Source: Sphingomonadales bacterium 12-68-11 (GTDB taxonomy: Bacteria > Pseudomonadota > Alphaproteobacteria > Sphingomonadales > Sphingomonadaceae). Taken from it: a DNA stretch of 64,000 bases. The stretch covers positions 677,643 through 741,642 of the forward strand of contig NCCV01000003.1 in NCBI GenBank assembly GCA_002279825.1, read 5' to 3'. The notes beneath the pieces were generated by a model. It saw nothing but the letters and a program-made list of their open reading frames with translations, did not search any database and was not told the origin of the DNA. How positions within the stretch are numbered: the stretch's first letter is position 1; every line of letters begins with the position of its first letter. Below are positions 8,460 to 18,264 of this stretch, piece by piece. Made by a program: the position numbers and the translations under genes.

Positions 8460-9083
8460 CTACGCGATGGTGACAACCTGGTCGGCGAGGCGCTTCATTT
8501 CGGCGCGGTCATGGCTGACAAGCAGGATCGGAACGCCGAGCTCGTCGCGGATCCGTTCGATCAGGCTCTGCAACGTCTCGGCGCGCGCGGGATCGAGCGA
8601 CGCGAACGGCTCGTCGAGCAGCAGGAAACGCGGGCCGGCGAGCAACGCGCGGCCGATCGCCACGCGGCGCAATTCGCCGCCCGACAGGTTGGCCGGCCAG
8701 CGTTCGAGCAAATGTCCGATGCCGAGAAATGCCACCGCCTCGTCGCGCCCGATCCACCTCCGCTCGGGCGCCGCCATCCGTTCGCCGTAGGCAAGGTTGC
8801 CCGCGACCCGCAGATGCGGAAACAGCCGCACATCCTGGAAGACATACCCCGCGCCGCGGCGCTCGGGCACGAGGTCGATTCGCTGCGCCCGGTCGAACAA
8901 CACGTCTCCGCGCACCGCGATCCGCCCGTGGTCGGGCCGGACCAGCCCCGCGACGCAGTTGAGCACCGTCGTCTTGCCCGCTCCCGACGGCCCGACCAGC
9001 GCGAGCAACCGCGCGTCGGACGCGATCCTCAGCGCGATGCGGCGCGTGCCCACGCGGTGCGACAGGTCGATCTCGAACATCAT
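8460..9083 (-). CDS. modC: Molybdate ABC transporter ATPase, short form without TOBE domain
   Basis: ATP-binding subunit that powers molybdate uptake. It has 207 residues, with Walker A GPSGAGKT (31-38), Q-loop VFQDVRLF, signature LSGGELRRVAIGRAL, Walker B FLLLDEPF and H-loop VSHD. A typical ModC has about 350 residues with a C-terminal TOBE (molybdate-sensing) domain. That domain is absent here, as the stop follows soon after the ATPase core. The ATG at 9083 overlaps the modB stop (ATGA). Assignment to molybdate rather than another anion comes from modB and modA next to it. Confidence 0.85.
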   Translation of the reverse strand: MMFEIDLSHRVGTRRIALRIASDARLLALVGPSGAGKTTVLNCVAGLVRPDHGRIAVRGDVLFDRAQRIDLVPERRGAGYVFQDVRLFPHLRVAGNLAYGERMAAPERRWIGRDEAVAFLGIGHLLERWPANLSGGELRRVAIGRALLAGPRFLLLDEPFASLDPARAETLQSLIERIRDELGVPILLVSHDRAEMKRLADQVVTIA

Positions 9084-9769
9084 TCGCGGTGCTCGGTGCT
9101 GCGCCGGACCAGCAGCTCGGACACGACCAGCGCGCCGATCGAGAGCGCGATCGCGATCAGCGACAGCCGGGTAACGAGCGCTTCTCCGCCCGGCAGTTGC
9201 AAGCCGCTGTAGATCGCCAGCGGCAACGTCCGCGTTTCGCCGGCGATGTTCGAGGCGAAGGTGATCGTCGCACCGAATTCGCCCAGCGAGCGTGCGAAGC
9301 CGAGCACCGCGCCCCCCGCGATACCCGGCGCGGAAAGCGGCAGCGTGACCGTCACGAACGCGCGCAGCGGACTGGCGCCGAGCGTGCGCGCGGCGGGCAC
9401 CAACCTTCGATCGACCGCTTCGATCGACAGCCGCATCGCCCGCACCATGAGAGGCAAAGCCATCACCGCGGCGGCGAGCGCGGCCCCCGTCCACTGAAAC
9501 ACCAGCGTGATCCCGAGCGTCGCTTCGAGCCAGGCCCCCACCACGCCTTGCCGCCCGAATACCAGCAGCAGCAGCCAGCCCGTCACCACCGGCGGCAGCA
9601 CCAGTGGCAAGTGGACCAGCGCATCGAGCAGCAACCGCCCCGGCAGGCGCGGCTGCGCGAGCAGCCACGCCAGCGCGTAAGCCAGAGGCAGCGTGATCGC
9701 GACCGCGACCAGGCTGACGCGCAGCGACAGCGCGATCACGCTCCACTCTTCGGGCGTGAGGCCGAGCAT
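9080..9769 (-). CDS. modB: Molybdate ABC transporter permease
   Basis: A 229-residue inner-membrane permease with about five transmembrane helices and the ABC-permease coupling loop AARTLGASPLRAF. Motifs PPVVTGWLLLL and GEFGATITFASNI are characteristic of ModB. It starts 11 nt after the modA stop and overlaps modC, so modABC is one operon. ModB would form the molybdate channel and receive substrate from ModA. Confidence 0.9.
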   Translation of the reverse strand: MLGLTPEEWSVIALSLRVSLVAVAITLPLAYALAWLLAQPRLPGRLLLDALVHLPLVLPPVVTGWLLLLVFGRQGVVGAWLEATLGITLVFQWTGAALAAAVMALPLMVRAMRLSIEAVDRRLVPAARTLGASPLRAFVTVTLPLSAPGIAGGAVLGFARSLGEFGATITFASNIAGETRTLPLAIYSGLQLPGGEALVTRLSLIAIALSIGALVVSELLVRRSTEHRE

Positions 9770-9779
9770 CAGTCCGGAG

Positions 9780-10553
9780 TCATGGCGCTATGCCGAACCC
9801 CCGGCGCTCGAACAGCGCCTGCGCCTTTGGAGACGCGGCGAAGGCCACGAAGGCCGCCGCATCCGGGTGTTCCGAACCGGCGAGCAGGGCGATAGGATAG
9901 CGGATCGGCGGATGGCTGTTTGCCGCAAAGCTATCGGCCACGGCCACTTTGCGCGAGGCTTTGGCGTCGGTCGCGTAGACGACGCCGTAGGGCACCTCGC
10001 CCCGCTCGACGAGGGCCAGCGCAGCGCGGACATTCTCGGCCGGGACGAGCGAATCCTTGACCATGTCCCACAGGCCGAGCCGTTCGAACGCGGCCTTCGC
10101 GTAACGGCCCGCGGGGACGCTGTCCGGATCGGCCACCGCCACCCGCTTGCCCGCAAGCTCCCTCGCCATGCCGAGCCAGACCGTCGGCGAATCGATCGAG
10201 ACCAGGACCAACTGGTTGGTGAGCAAGTCGCGCCGCGAACCCACGCGCAGCAGGCGCTTGGACTCGAGCGAGTCCATCCACTCTTCATCGGCGGAGAAAA
10301 AGACGTCCGCCGGCGCCCCGCCCTCGACTTGCCGGGCCAACGCCGACGACGCAGCGAACGCCAGCACCGGCGCCGCGTGGCCCTGCTCAGCCCAAGCCTG
10401 CGCCACATCGGTGAGCGATTCCTGCAGGCTGGACGCCGCCAGCACCACGGGACCTTTATCCGCCGAAGCTGGAGCCTCGTTGCACGCGGAGGTCAGTTGC
10501 GCTGCGACCAGCAGCGCGAGCGCGCGGAGCATGTTCGAAAAGCGGGCGTTCAC
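9780..10553 (-). CDS. modA: Molybdate-binding periplasmic (lipo)protein
   Basis: Substrate-binding subunit of the molybdate transporter, about 257 residues. The N-terminus is hydrophobic and ends in the lipobox-like LTSAC, suggesting a lipid anchor. Signature blocks are AASSLQESLTDVA, FAASSALARQV, DVFFSADEEWMD and YGVVYATDA. The start is either GTG at 10553 or ATG at 10532; both keep the signal sequence and neither has a convincing ribosome site, so the longer one is shown. First gene of modABC, 47 nt after the sensor-kinase gene on the same strand. Confidence 0.88.
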   Translation of the reverse strand: MNARFSNMLRALALLVAAQLTSACNEAPASADKGPVVLAASSLQESLTDVAQAWAEQGHAAPVLAFAASSALARQVEGGAPADVFFSADEEWMDSLESKRLLRVGSRRDLLTNQLVLVSIDSPTVWLGMARELAGKRVAVADPDSVPAGRYAKAAFERLGLWDMVKDSLVPAENVRAALALVERGEVPYGVVYATDAKASRKVAVADSFAANSHPPIRYPIALLAGSEHPDAAAFVAFAASPKAQALFERRGFGIAP

Positions 10554-10561
10554 AGCACGAG

Positions 10562-10581
10562 CTGTATCCCGCGCGATACAG
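10562..10581. promoter_or_regulatory. Palindrome immediately upstream of modA
   Basis: CTGTATC and GATACAG form a perfect 7-bp inverted repeat separated by six bases, only 9 nt before the GTG start of modA. The position suits an operator or a translation-blocking hairpin over the ribosome site. It loosely recalls ModE-type TAT-rich palindromes, but the match is not good enough to name the regulator. Confidence 0.5.
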
Positions 10582-10600
10582 ACAGTCCAGCCCGGCTCCG

Positions 10601-12283
10601 TCAGTCCTCGCCGCCAGGCCCACCCTCGCGGCGGGGCGCCCGGATCGCGAACTCGCTCGGCCGGCGCACCGGGATGGTGAGTTCGCAGCGCACGCCTTCG
10701 GGCAGGAACTCGAGCTTGACCGGGTTGCGCAGCTCATGCGCGACGATGCGTTCGATGAGATCGGTGCCGAAGCCGCGCCCACGGTCCTGCGGCACCGGCG
10801 GGCCGCCGCTCTCCTGCCATTCGATCCGCACCAGCGATTCCGCGATCAGCCGCCAGTGGACACTGACCGTGCCGCCTGCCTGGCTGAGCGCGCCGTATTT
10901 GGCGGCGTTGGTTGCCAGTTCATGAACCGCGAGCCCGAGCGAGAGCGCATCGTTGGGAGCCAGTTCGATGTCCGGTCCGACCATATCGACGACATGATCG
11001 CCAGCTTGCGCATAAGGCAGCAGCTCCGCCTGCACGACGGCGCGGATCGGCGTGGTCCCCCAGTCGGACTGAGTCAGCAGGTCGTGCGTCGCCGACAGCG
11101 CGCGGATGCGGCCGTCGAGCCCGTCGGCGAAGTCTTCGACTTTCTTGGCGCGGCGCCGCGTCAGCGCGATGATCGAGAGCACGTTGGCGAGTGTGTTCTT
11201 GACCCGGTGGTTGAGTTCGCGAGTCAACGAATTGCGGATCGAAGCCTGCTCCTCGAACCACTTGAGCGTGGCTTCGTCCTCGATCGCCTGCTGGGTCAGG
11301 ACGCGCAGCAGCGCCAGCAGCAGCGCGGCCACGAGCAGCCCGAACACCAAAGTCAGCAGCGCCAGGCCCGACAATCCTTCGCTCCCCGCCTTGCCTATCT
11401 CCACCACCCACGGGCTGTTGGCGATCGAGACCTGGCGGGCGACGGACTTGGTCTGCGGGCCGGCTCCGGCGACCTCTGCAAGCAGCCGTCCCGGTTCCGC
11501 GTCACCGTCGTAGAGGCGCACGCTCAAAGTGTCGGCATCTTCCAGGGCCAGCGCGGATTCGAGGAAATCTCGCGCGTTGAACGGGCTGTAGATGAAGCCG
11601 CGCAGCCTGCGCCCGCCCGGCGCGGCCTCGAACACCGGCATGTAGATCACAAAGCCCGGCGCGCTTCCCGACCCTTCCTGTGCGAGCACCACTTTGCCGC
11701 TGGTGGTGGGCCGCGCCAATCGCTCGGCGTCGAGCATCGCCGAGCGGCGGACGGGTTCGGAATACATGTCGAAGCCGAGTGCAAGCCGATTGCGCTCGCT
11801 GTCGGGCTCGAGGAACGTGACCGGCACGGCGAAGGGGTGGCTGCCGTCGGGGCGCGGGTAGAGCCGGACGTGCTGCCCCGGATGTTCCTGCTCCATCAGC
11901 GCGTCGAACGTGGCGATCTGGTCGGGATAGACCACCGAAGCCCAGCCGATCCCTTCGCCGCTGCGATAGCTTTCGTCGAGCCGCAACTCGCTGACGAAGC
12001 GCCGGAAGCGATCTGGCTGGATATCGTCGAGCGTCGCCAGCAAGGCCGCGCCCGCGCGCAGATAAGCGCTGCTGTCGTTGGCGCGCTGCTCGAGCGCCGC
12101 GGCGATCGCCATGGCGCGCGTGCGGAGCTGGGCGGCCGCGCGGGCATCCTCGCCGCGCTCGATCGTGATCACGCTGAGCAGCGTAATCATCGCGACCAAC
12201 AGGAAGATCGCGAGCGGAAGCGTGCGCGGGAAGCGGATCAGCCACCGCTCCGTCCTACCCCGCCGCCCGGCAACCTGGTTCAA
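10601..12283 (-). CDS. CHASE-domain HWE-family sensor histidine kinase
   Basis: A 560-residue membrane sensor kinase. TTG at 12283 is chosen because AAGGGGAG stands six bases upstream and the first hydrophobic helix (about 18-40) follows. A periplasmic CHASE domain spans about 55-285, a second helix about 305-330. The phospho-acceptor box is RELNHRVKNTLANVLSI and the ATPase N-box is VHELATNAAKYGALS. The WQESGGPPV element is diagnostic of the HWE class. Kinases of this class feed the PhyR-NepR-EcfG general stress pathway, and this one is divergent from nepR-ecfG and shares their promoter region. It is therefore a strong candidate for the stress-sensing kinase; the ligand is unknown. Confidence 0.88.
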   Translation of the reverse strand: MNQVAGRRGRTERWLIRFPRTLPLAIFLLVAMITLLSVITIERGEDARAAAQLRTRAMAIAAALEQRANDSSAYLRAGAALLATLDDIQPDRFRRFVSELRLDESYRSGEGIGWASVVYPDQIATFDALMEQEHPGQHVRLYPRPDGSHPFAVPVTFLEPDSERNRLALGFDMYSEPVRRSAMLDAERLARPTTSGKVVLAQEGSGSAPGFVIYMPVFEAAPGGRRLRGFIYSPFNARDFLESALALEDADTLSVRLYDGDAEPGRLLAEVAGAGPQTKSVARQVSIANSPWVVEIGKAGSEGLSGLALLTLVFGLLVAALLLALLRVLTQQAIEDEATLKWFEEQASIRNSLTRELNHRVKNTLANVLSIIALTRRRAKKVEDFADGLDGRIRALSATHDLLTQSDWGTTPIRAVVQAELLPYAQAGDHVVDMVGPDIELAPNDALSLGLAVHELATNAAKYGALSQAGGTVSVHWRLIAESLVRIEWQESGGPPVPQDRGRGFGTDLIERIVAHELRNPVKLEFLPEGVRCELTIPVRRPSEFAIRAPRREGGPGGED

Positions 12284-12387
12284 CTCCGACTCCCCTTGGC
12301 CGAACGACGGCCATGCCCGACTCTGTTGCCTGGGCGCAACATCGCCGCGGCCGGATTGCGTAAACCTCGTACGCGCGGGTACAGCGG

Positions 12388-12414
12388 GGAACCGGGTGGG
12401 GCGTGTTTCGTTCC
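12388..12414. promoter_or_regulatory. Bidirectional EcfG-type promoter
   Basis: Plus strand: GGAAC at 12388-12392, a 16-nt spacer, CGTT at 12409-12412, the consensus for sigma-EcfG. Minus strand: GGAAC (12414-12410), a 17-nt spacer, GTT (12392-12390), because the two boxes are reverse complements of each other. The same 27 bp could therefore drive nepR-ecfG rightward and the HWE kinase leftward, giving positive autoregulation of sensor and sigma factor. Confidence 0.85.
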
Positions 12415-12514
12415 ACGGTCGCACGGTAATACCTGTGCGCTGGCGCAAGCATGCAACACGGGGGCATGGCGCCGGATGGGGTTGGGTCTTCGGGGCGGGA
12501 CGGACAGAACACAC

Positions 12515-12685
12515 ATGGTTGCGGGCAAGAACGACAAACCTGCCAACGGCGGGCAAAAGCGCGGCAAACGCCGCAATCCCGAATGGACCTCAGGCCTGAA
12601 GCAGATCTACGATTCGGTCGTCGACGAACCGATTCCCGATGCCTTCAAGGACCTGCTCTCGCGGCTCGACGACGGTAAGCCATGA
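12515..12685 (+). CDS. nepR: NepR-type anti-sigma factor
   Basis: A 56-residue anti-sigma factor that would hold sigma-EcfG inactive until phosphorylated PhyR sequesters it. The conserved core is WTSGLKQIYDSVVDEPIPDAF, preceded by a basic N-terminal segment and ended by DLLSRLDDGKP. Its stop overlaps the ecfG start (ATGA), so anti-sigma and sigma are translationally coupled. An in-frame ATG at 12476 could extend it by 13 residues; no clear ribosome site separates the choices. PhyR, the usual third partner, is not encoded in this window. Confidence 0.9.
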   Translation: MVAGKNDKPANGGQKRGKRRNPEWTSGLKQIYDSVVDEPIPDAFKDLLSRLDDGKP

Positions 12686-13320
12686 GCACGGCCCCCGACA
12701 CCGAGACCCCGGAGCGCCCTGTGCGCAGCGCGGACGACAGGCGCGCCTTCAAGCGCGAGCTGACCGGGGTCATCCCGCACTTGCGCGCGTTTGCGCGCGG
12801 CCTGTGCGGGCGCCCCGACATGGCCGACGATCTGGTCCAGGAAGCGCTGCTCAAGGCATGGGCCGCGCAGGACCGGTTCGAGCCCGGCACCAGCATGCGC
12901 GCGTGGACTTTCGTGATCCTGCGCAATGCCTACCTGACCGACATGCGCCGCAACCGCTTCCGCGGCGAGTACGACGAGACCGCGGCCGAGCGCATCCTGG
13001 TCGCGCCCGCCGGGCAGGAAGAACCGCTTCACCTCAGCGACATGCACCGCGCGTTGCTGACCCTGCCGCCCGAACGGCGCGAAGCGCTGCTGCTGGTCGG
13101 CGCGGGGGGCTTCTCATACGAAGAAGCGGCGCAGATCTGCGGCTGCGCGGTGGGCACGATCAAGAGCCGCGTCGGGCGAGCCCGCGCCGCGCTCACGGCG
13201 ATGATCGAAGACGGGACCGTCCCCGACCGCTCCACCACCGACCCGGCGGCGCACCGGGCGATTCTCGAGGAACTCGACAACGTCGCCGCGGGCCGCGGCC
13301 AGTCGGCGCCGACGCGCTAG
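12682..13320 (+). CDS. ecfG: Extracytoplasmic-function sigma factor EcfG
   Basis: General-stress sigma factor of alphaproteobacteria, 212 residues. Sigma region 2 carries DMADDLVQEALLKAW and TFVILRNAYLTDMRR; region 4 carries LTLPPERREALLL and FSYEEAAQICGCAVGTIKSR. A short charged N-terminal extension precedes region 2. It is transcribed with nepR from an EcfG-type promoter, implying autoregulation. Expected regulon members could include sodB, ahpCF and katG elsewhere in the window, but I found no matching promoter in front of them. Confidence 0.93.
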   Translation: MSTAPDTETPERPVRSADDRRAFKRELTGVIPHLRAFARGLCGRPDMADDLVQEALLKAWAAQDRFEPGTSMRAWTFVILRNAYLTDMRRNRFRGEYDETAAERILVAPAGQEEPLHLSDMHRALLTLPPERREALLLVGAGGFSYEEAAQICGCAVGTIKSRVGRARAALTAMIEDGTVPDRSTTDPAAHRAILEELDNVAAGRGQSAPTR

Positions 13321-13329
13321 TTCGCGCGC

Positions 13330-14502
13330 ATGGCTGCCGCGCCCGATCCGCCACGGACCCCCGCTTCGGAGAAACCCGCCCTTGCCGCGCGCCAGCGGCG
13401 CATGGTCTTTGCCGATCAGGAACTGCGGCTGATCTCCGCGCTGGTGGTGCTCTTGGGCACCGGCCTGTTCCTCGCGTTGCCGTTCGTGCTGTCGATCGGT
13501 TCGGTGGTGTTCCTGCCGCTGGTCACTGCGATCGTGCTGACGATCATTCTCTCGCCCCTCGCCGACCGGCTGGCGCTGCTCGGGCTGCCCAACTTCCTCG
13601 CGTCATTCGTGGCTCTGATCACGTTCGTGGTCATCGTCGCGCTGGCGCTCGCCGCGGTGCTGCGCCCGGCAGTCTCGCTGTTCGATACGATGCCGGCGAT
13701 GATCGCCCGCATCGGCCAACATTTCGAAGCGCTTCAGGGCAGCCTGGTGTGGGTATCGCGGCTCAACGAGCAGATCGCCGGGATCGTCGGGTCCGAGCCG
13801 GGCCAGCAGGTCGTGCTGGCAGGGCCCTCGATGCTGGAAGAACTCGCGCTCGCCACGCCGAGCGTCGTGCTAGAAGTCCTGCTGACCTTCCTGATGGCGT
13901 TCTTCATGATCGAATCGCGCGTTCGCCTGCGCCGCCGGCTGCTGCTCGACCGCCAGCACTTCGGCGCCAGCCTGAAGGCCGCGCGGGTCATGCGCGACGT
14001 GCAGGACCGCGTCGCTGCCTACATTCTGACTGTCGGGCTGATCAATCTATGCGTCGGCGTGATCGTGGCGTTTGGCGCGTGGGTGCTCGGCATGGACGCG
14101 CCGGTGATGTGGGGAGGCCTCGCCGCGCTGCTCAACTTCCTGCCCTATCTGGGCCCCCTGACAATGCTCGCGTTGGTGACTCTTTTCGGGCTCGGCAACG
14201 CTGATGTGCCGCTGGTCGGGCTGATCCCGGCGGCAGCTTACCTGTCGCTGCACGCGATCGAATCGAATGTGGTCACGCCGACGATCCTCGGCGCCCGGTT
14301 CACGATGAACCCGGTGCTCATCTTGCTGGCGCTGAGCTATTTCACCTGGATCTGGGGGGCGGCGGGAGCGGTGCTGTCGGTGCCGATCCTGCTCACGCTG
14401 ACCGCGCTGGTCGACCACCTCGGCCGCCCCAACGTGGTCGGCTTCATTTTCGGCGAGCCGCTGTTCAACGCCAACGTGCTCGAACTCGGCGACGAAGGGT
14501 GA
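13330..14502 (+). CDS. AI-2E (PerM/YdiK-like) family transporter
   Basis: A 390-residue polytopic inner-membrane protein of the AI-2E transporter family. Hydrophobic helices occupy about 35-105, a central amphipathic region of about 120-200 follows, and the C-terminal half carries family motifs LNFLPYLGPL and AIESNVVTPTILG. It starts nine bases after ecfG and probably shares its transcript. The family has been linked to autoinducer export or ion antiport, but function differs between members; the substrate here is unknown. Confidence 0.85.
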   Translation: MAAAPDPPRTPASEKPALAARQRRMVFADQELRLISALVVLLGTGLFLALPFVLSIGSVVFLPLVTAIVLTIILSPLADRLALLGLPNFLASFVALITFVVIVALALAAVLRPAVSLFDTMPAMIARIGQHFEALQGSLVWVSRLNEQIAGIVGSEPGQQVVLAGPSMLEELALATPSVVLEVLLTFLMAFFMIESRVRLRRRLLLDRQHFGASLKAARVMRDVQDRVAAYILTVGLINLCVGVIVAFGAWVLGMDAPVMWGGLAALLNFLPYLGPLTMLALVTLFGLGNADVPLVGLIPAAAYLSLHAIESNVVTPTILGARFTMNPVLILLALSYFTWIWGAAGAVLSVPILLTLTALVDHLGRPNVVGFIFGEPLFNANVLELGDEG

Positions 14503-14520
14503 ACCTATCGCGTAGTCGCC

Positions 14521-14608
14521 CTTCGTCATTGCGAGGAGCGAAGCGACGAAGCAATCCAGAGCGGTCGCGTGACCCCCTGGATTGCTTCGCTGCGCTCGCA
14601 ATGACGAA
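14521..14608. repeat. Dispersed palindromic repeat, family 1, copy A
   Basis: Two arms (14521-14559 and 14577-14608) form an imperfect inverted repeat around GTCATTGCGAGG and GCAATCCAG and their complements. It lies between the convergent AI-2E and sodB genes, where it could also end transcription. A degenerate copy is at 31757-31819. Confidence 0.8.
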
Positions 14609-14638
14609 AAAGGGGGCGCGGTCGCGCTCCCTCCTCGG

Positions 14639-15250
14639 TCAGCCCGGGTAAGTCCAAGCCGAACCGCGCGCGAGGTTCTCGGCCGCGAAGTCCCAGTTGA
14701 GGTGCTCCGCGATCACCGCCTTCATGTAGGCGGGGCGCAGGTTCTGGTGATCGAGGTAATAGGCGTGCTCCCACACGTCGATCGTCAGCAGCGGATTGAA
14801 GCCGCTGTCGGCCAGCGTGTCGCCGTCGTGCGTTTCCTCGATCGACAGCACGCCGTCCTTCTCCGCCAACCATACCCAGCCGCTCGCGAAGTGGCCGACG
14901 CCGCGCTCGGCGAACTTGGCCTCGAACTCGCCCAGGCTGCCGAACGCCGCGTCCACCAGGCCCGCGAGATCGCCCGAGGGCGCCGACTTGTCGGCCGCCA
15001 GCGAGTGCCAGTAGAACCCGTGGTTCCAGCTCTGCGCGGCGTTGTTGAACAGCCCCTGGTTGCTGCCGCGCGCCGCCGCGATCACGTCTTCGAGCGAGGC
15101 GTCGGCGAGATCGGTGCCTTCGATCGCGGCATTGGTCTTATCGAGATAGGCCTTGTGGTGCTTGCCGTGGTGGTAGCTCAGCGTCTCCGCGCTGATCGCC
15201 GGGGCGAGTGCTTCGCTGTCGTAGGGCAGCGGGATCAGTTCGAAAGCCAT
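14639..15250 (-). CDS. sodB: Superoxide dismutase, iron type
   Basis: Converts superoxide to hydrogen peroxide and oxygen in the cytoplasm. 203 residues, typical length. Metal ligands are His27 (SYHHGKHH), His in AAQSWNHGFYW (about 74), and Asp and His in DVWEHAYYLDHQN (about 158 and 162). The AAQxWNH motif points to the iron rather than the manganese form. GGAAGGA stands 6 nt before the ATG. Its product feeds the AhpCF/KatG peroxide enzymes encoded further along the window. Confidence 0.95.
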   Translation of the reverse strand: MAFELIPLPYDSEALAPAISAETLSYHHGKHHKAYLDKTNAAIEGTDLADASLEDVIAAARGSNQGLFNNAAQSWNHGFYWHSLAADKSAPSGDLAGLVDAAFGSLGEFEAKFAERGVGHFASGWVWLAEKDGVLSIEETHDGDTLADSGFNPLLTIDVWEHAYYLDHQNLRPAYMKAVIAEHLNWDFAAENLARGSAWTYPG

Positions 15251-15316
15251 CGTGCGTCCTTCCAGGTCTGATGTTCAGGGCACCAACGCAGAGACTCGCG
15301 CCGGGTTGCAGTCCCG

Positions 15317-16540
15317 TTAGCGCTCCTCGGCGCGGCGGTCGACCAGCGAAGTGACCGCCACGTCCAAGGTAACATTGCCGAGCGTGCGCATGATGTCGGG
15401 CAGCATCTCGACCGCCACCAGCAGCGCTAGAGGCTCGACCGGTACGCCCATCGCAATGGCAATCGGCCCAATCGCGGTGACGAAGCTGATCGCCCCCGGC
15501 AGGCTGACCGAGGCAATCGTCGTCAGCAGCGCGACCGCGACCCCGGCGGCGATCACAGAGGGCGTGAGCTCGACACCGACCAGATGCGCGACGTAGATCG
15601 CCACCCCCAGGTTCATCACCGGCCCGGTCGCCCGGAACAGCGCCACGGCGAGCGGCAACACGAAGTCCGCAGTCGTCTCGCGAAGGCCCAACGCCCGGCA
15701 CGACTGGAGCATCGCTGGCAGGCTGGCGAGCGAGCTTTGCGTGGAGATCGCTACCGCTTGCGACGGCAGCATTGCGCGCGCGAAGCGCACCGGACCGTGC
15801 CCGGCGAACGCCGCCAATACGTAGCCCGCCAGGAACACGACAAAGCCAAGCCCCGCAACCACCAGGATGTAGTGCCCCAGCGCCGCGAACGCGCCACCGC
15901 CGCTCGCCAGCCCGACGTTGAGAGCGAGCGCGAATACGCCGACCGGCGCCAGCCACAGGACCCAGCCGATGATGACCAGCATCGCGTTGCCGAGCGCTTC
16001 GAACAGCCCGACCATCTGATCGCGTTGCGCGTCGGACAGGCGTGTGAGCGCGACCCCTAGCGCGACGAAGAACACCACCAGCGGCAGCATCGCGGTCTCG
16101 GCCGCGGCGGCGATGACATTGTCGGCAACCAGCGATTCGACGAAGGCACCGAGCCCCGGCACCGGCTGGGCTTCCACCGGCTCGGCCGCCAGCGCCGCTG
16201 CCGCCTGCCCGGGGATCGGAAACACGTCGAGCAAGGCCGGCGTAGCAAACGCCGCGAACACCGTTCCCGCCGCCAGGACTGAGAAGAACGTGAGCAAGGT
16301 CCGGCGCGCGATCGCGCCGGCCCTGGCGGTGGCGATCATCTGCGCAATCCCGGTGACGAGCAGCGCTGCGACCAGCGGCACGATCGTCATCTGCAAGGCG
16401 CGCAGCCAGAGCGACCCGATCGGTCCGGAAACCGCGGCCGCTCCTGTTTCGGCGGATGTGCCCAACAGCGCCCAACCGAGCGCAAGCCCCGCGATCAGCG
16501 CGATGAAAGTCCAGCCGGCGGGCAACTTGATCTGCGTCAC
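15317..16540 (-). CDS. Dicarboxylate/amino-acid:cation symporter (DAACS family)
   Basis: Secondary transporter coupling uptake of C4-dicarboxylates or acidic amino acids to cations. About 407 residues with a helical pattern of roughly eight transmembrane spans and two re-entrant regions. Recognisable blocks are [16 protein letters not shown], the serine-rich [15 protein letters not shown] loop and [13 protein letters not shown] at 16540 is chosen because it yields a compact N-terminus; a TTG at 16591 in the same frame is possible but would crowd the divergent glmM start. Substrate not inferable. Confidence 0.85.
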   Translation of the reverse strand: MTQIKLPAGWTFIALIAGLALGWALLGTSAETGAAAVSGPIGSLWLRALQMTIVPLVAALLVTGIAQMIATARAGAIARRTLLTFFSVLAAGTVFAAFATPALLDVFPIPGQAAAALAAEPVEAQPVPGLGAFVESLVADNVIAAAAETAMLPLVVFFVALGVALTRLSDAQRDQMVGLFEALGNAMLVIIGWVLWLAPVGVFALALNVGLASGGGAFAALGHYILVVAGLGFVVFLAGYVLAAFAGHGPVRFARAMLPSQAVAISTQSSLASLPAMLQSCRALGLRETTADFVLPLAVALFRATGPVMNLGVAIYVAHLVGVELTPSVIAAGVAVALLTTIASVSLPGAISFVTAIGPIAIAMGVPVEPLALLVAVEMLPDIMRTLGNVTLDVAVTSLVDRRAEER

Positions 16541-16602
16541 TGCGACGTGACATTGCAGGCATGACGCGCCATGGCAATGCGCCGGGCGCAACGAGGACGG
16601 GC

Positions 16603-17936
<1,334 letters not shown>

Positions 17937-17940
<4 letters not shown>

Positions 17941-18164
17941 GCCTTGAGATGCGCCCCGACTGCGAACGTTGCGGCGCCGACCTGCCCGCGCAGGCCCCCG
18001 GCGCGTTCATCTGCAGCTTCGAATGCACATTCTGCGCGGAATGCGCCGATGCGCTCGACGACCTGTGCCCCAATTGCCGCGGCGAACTGGTCGACCGCCC
18101 GACCCGCGCCAAGGCGCTCCACGCCAAGCACCCGCCCTCAAGCGAGCGGCGGTTCTCGGCCTAG
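17937..18164 (+). CDS. DUF1272 cysteine-rich small protein
   Basis: A 75-residue protein with the DUF1272 layout: [12 protein letters not shown], then [14 protein letters not shown], then [13 protein letters not shown]. Eight or more cysteines in CxxC pairs suggest two zinc knuckles. It is coupled to glmM by a 4-nt overlap. No function has been established for the family; a structural zinc-binding role is the only thing the sequence shows. Confidence 0.85.
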
Positions 18165-18185
18165 CGCGCCGCGAGCCCAACTTAG

Positions 18186-18252
18186 CCCGTTCGTGTCGAG
18201 CGAAGTCTAGACACGCCGCACCGGACCTCTCGACTTCGCTCACGGCGAACGG
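18186..18252. repeat. Short imperfect palindromic repeat, family 2
   Basis: CCGTTCGTGTCGAGCGAAGT at the left pairs imperfectly with ACTTCGCTCACGGCGAACGG at the right, enclosing a GC-rich spacer. It fills the gap between the DUF1272 gene and thiD and resembles small dispersed palindromes. No other copy was seen in this window. Confidence 0.6.
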
Positions 18253-18264
18253 ATAGGGTAGCCC

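Noticed and set aside
10736..12685. 649-codon plus-strand frame through the kinase region into nepR
   Set aside because: Only its last 56 codons (nepR) are supported; the rest is antisense to a clear HWE histidine kinase.
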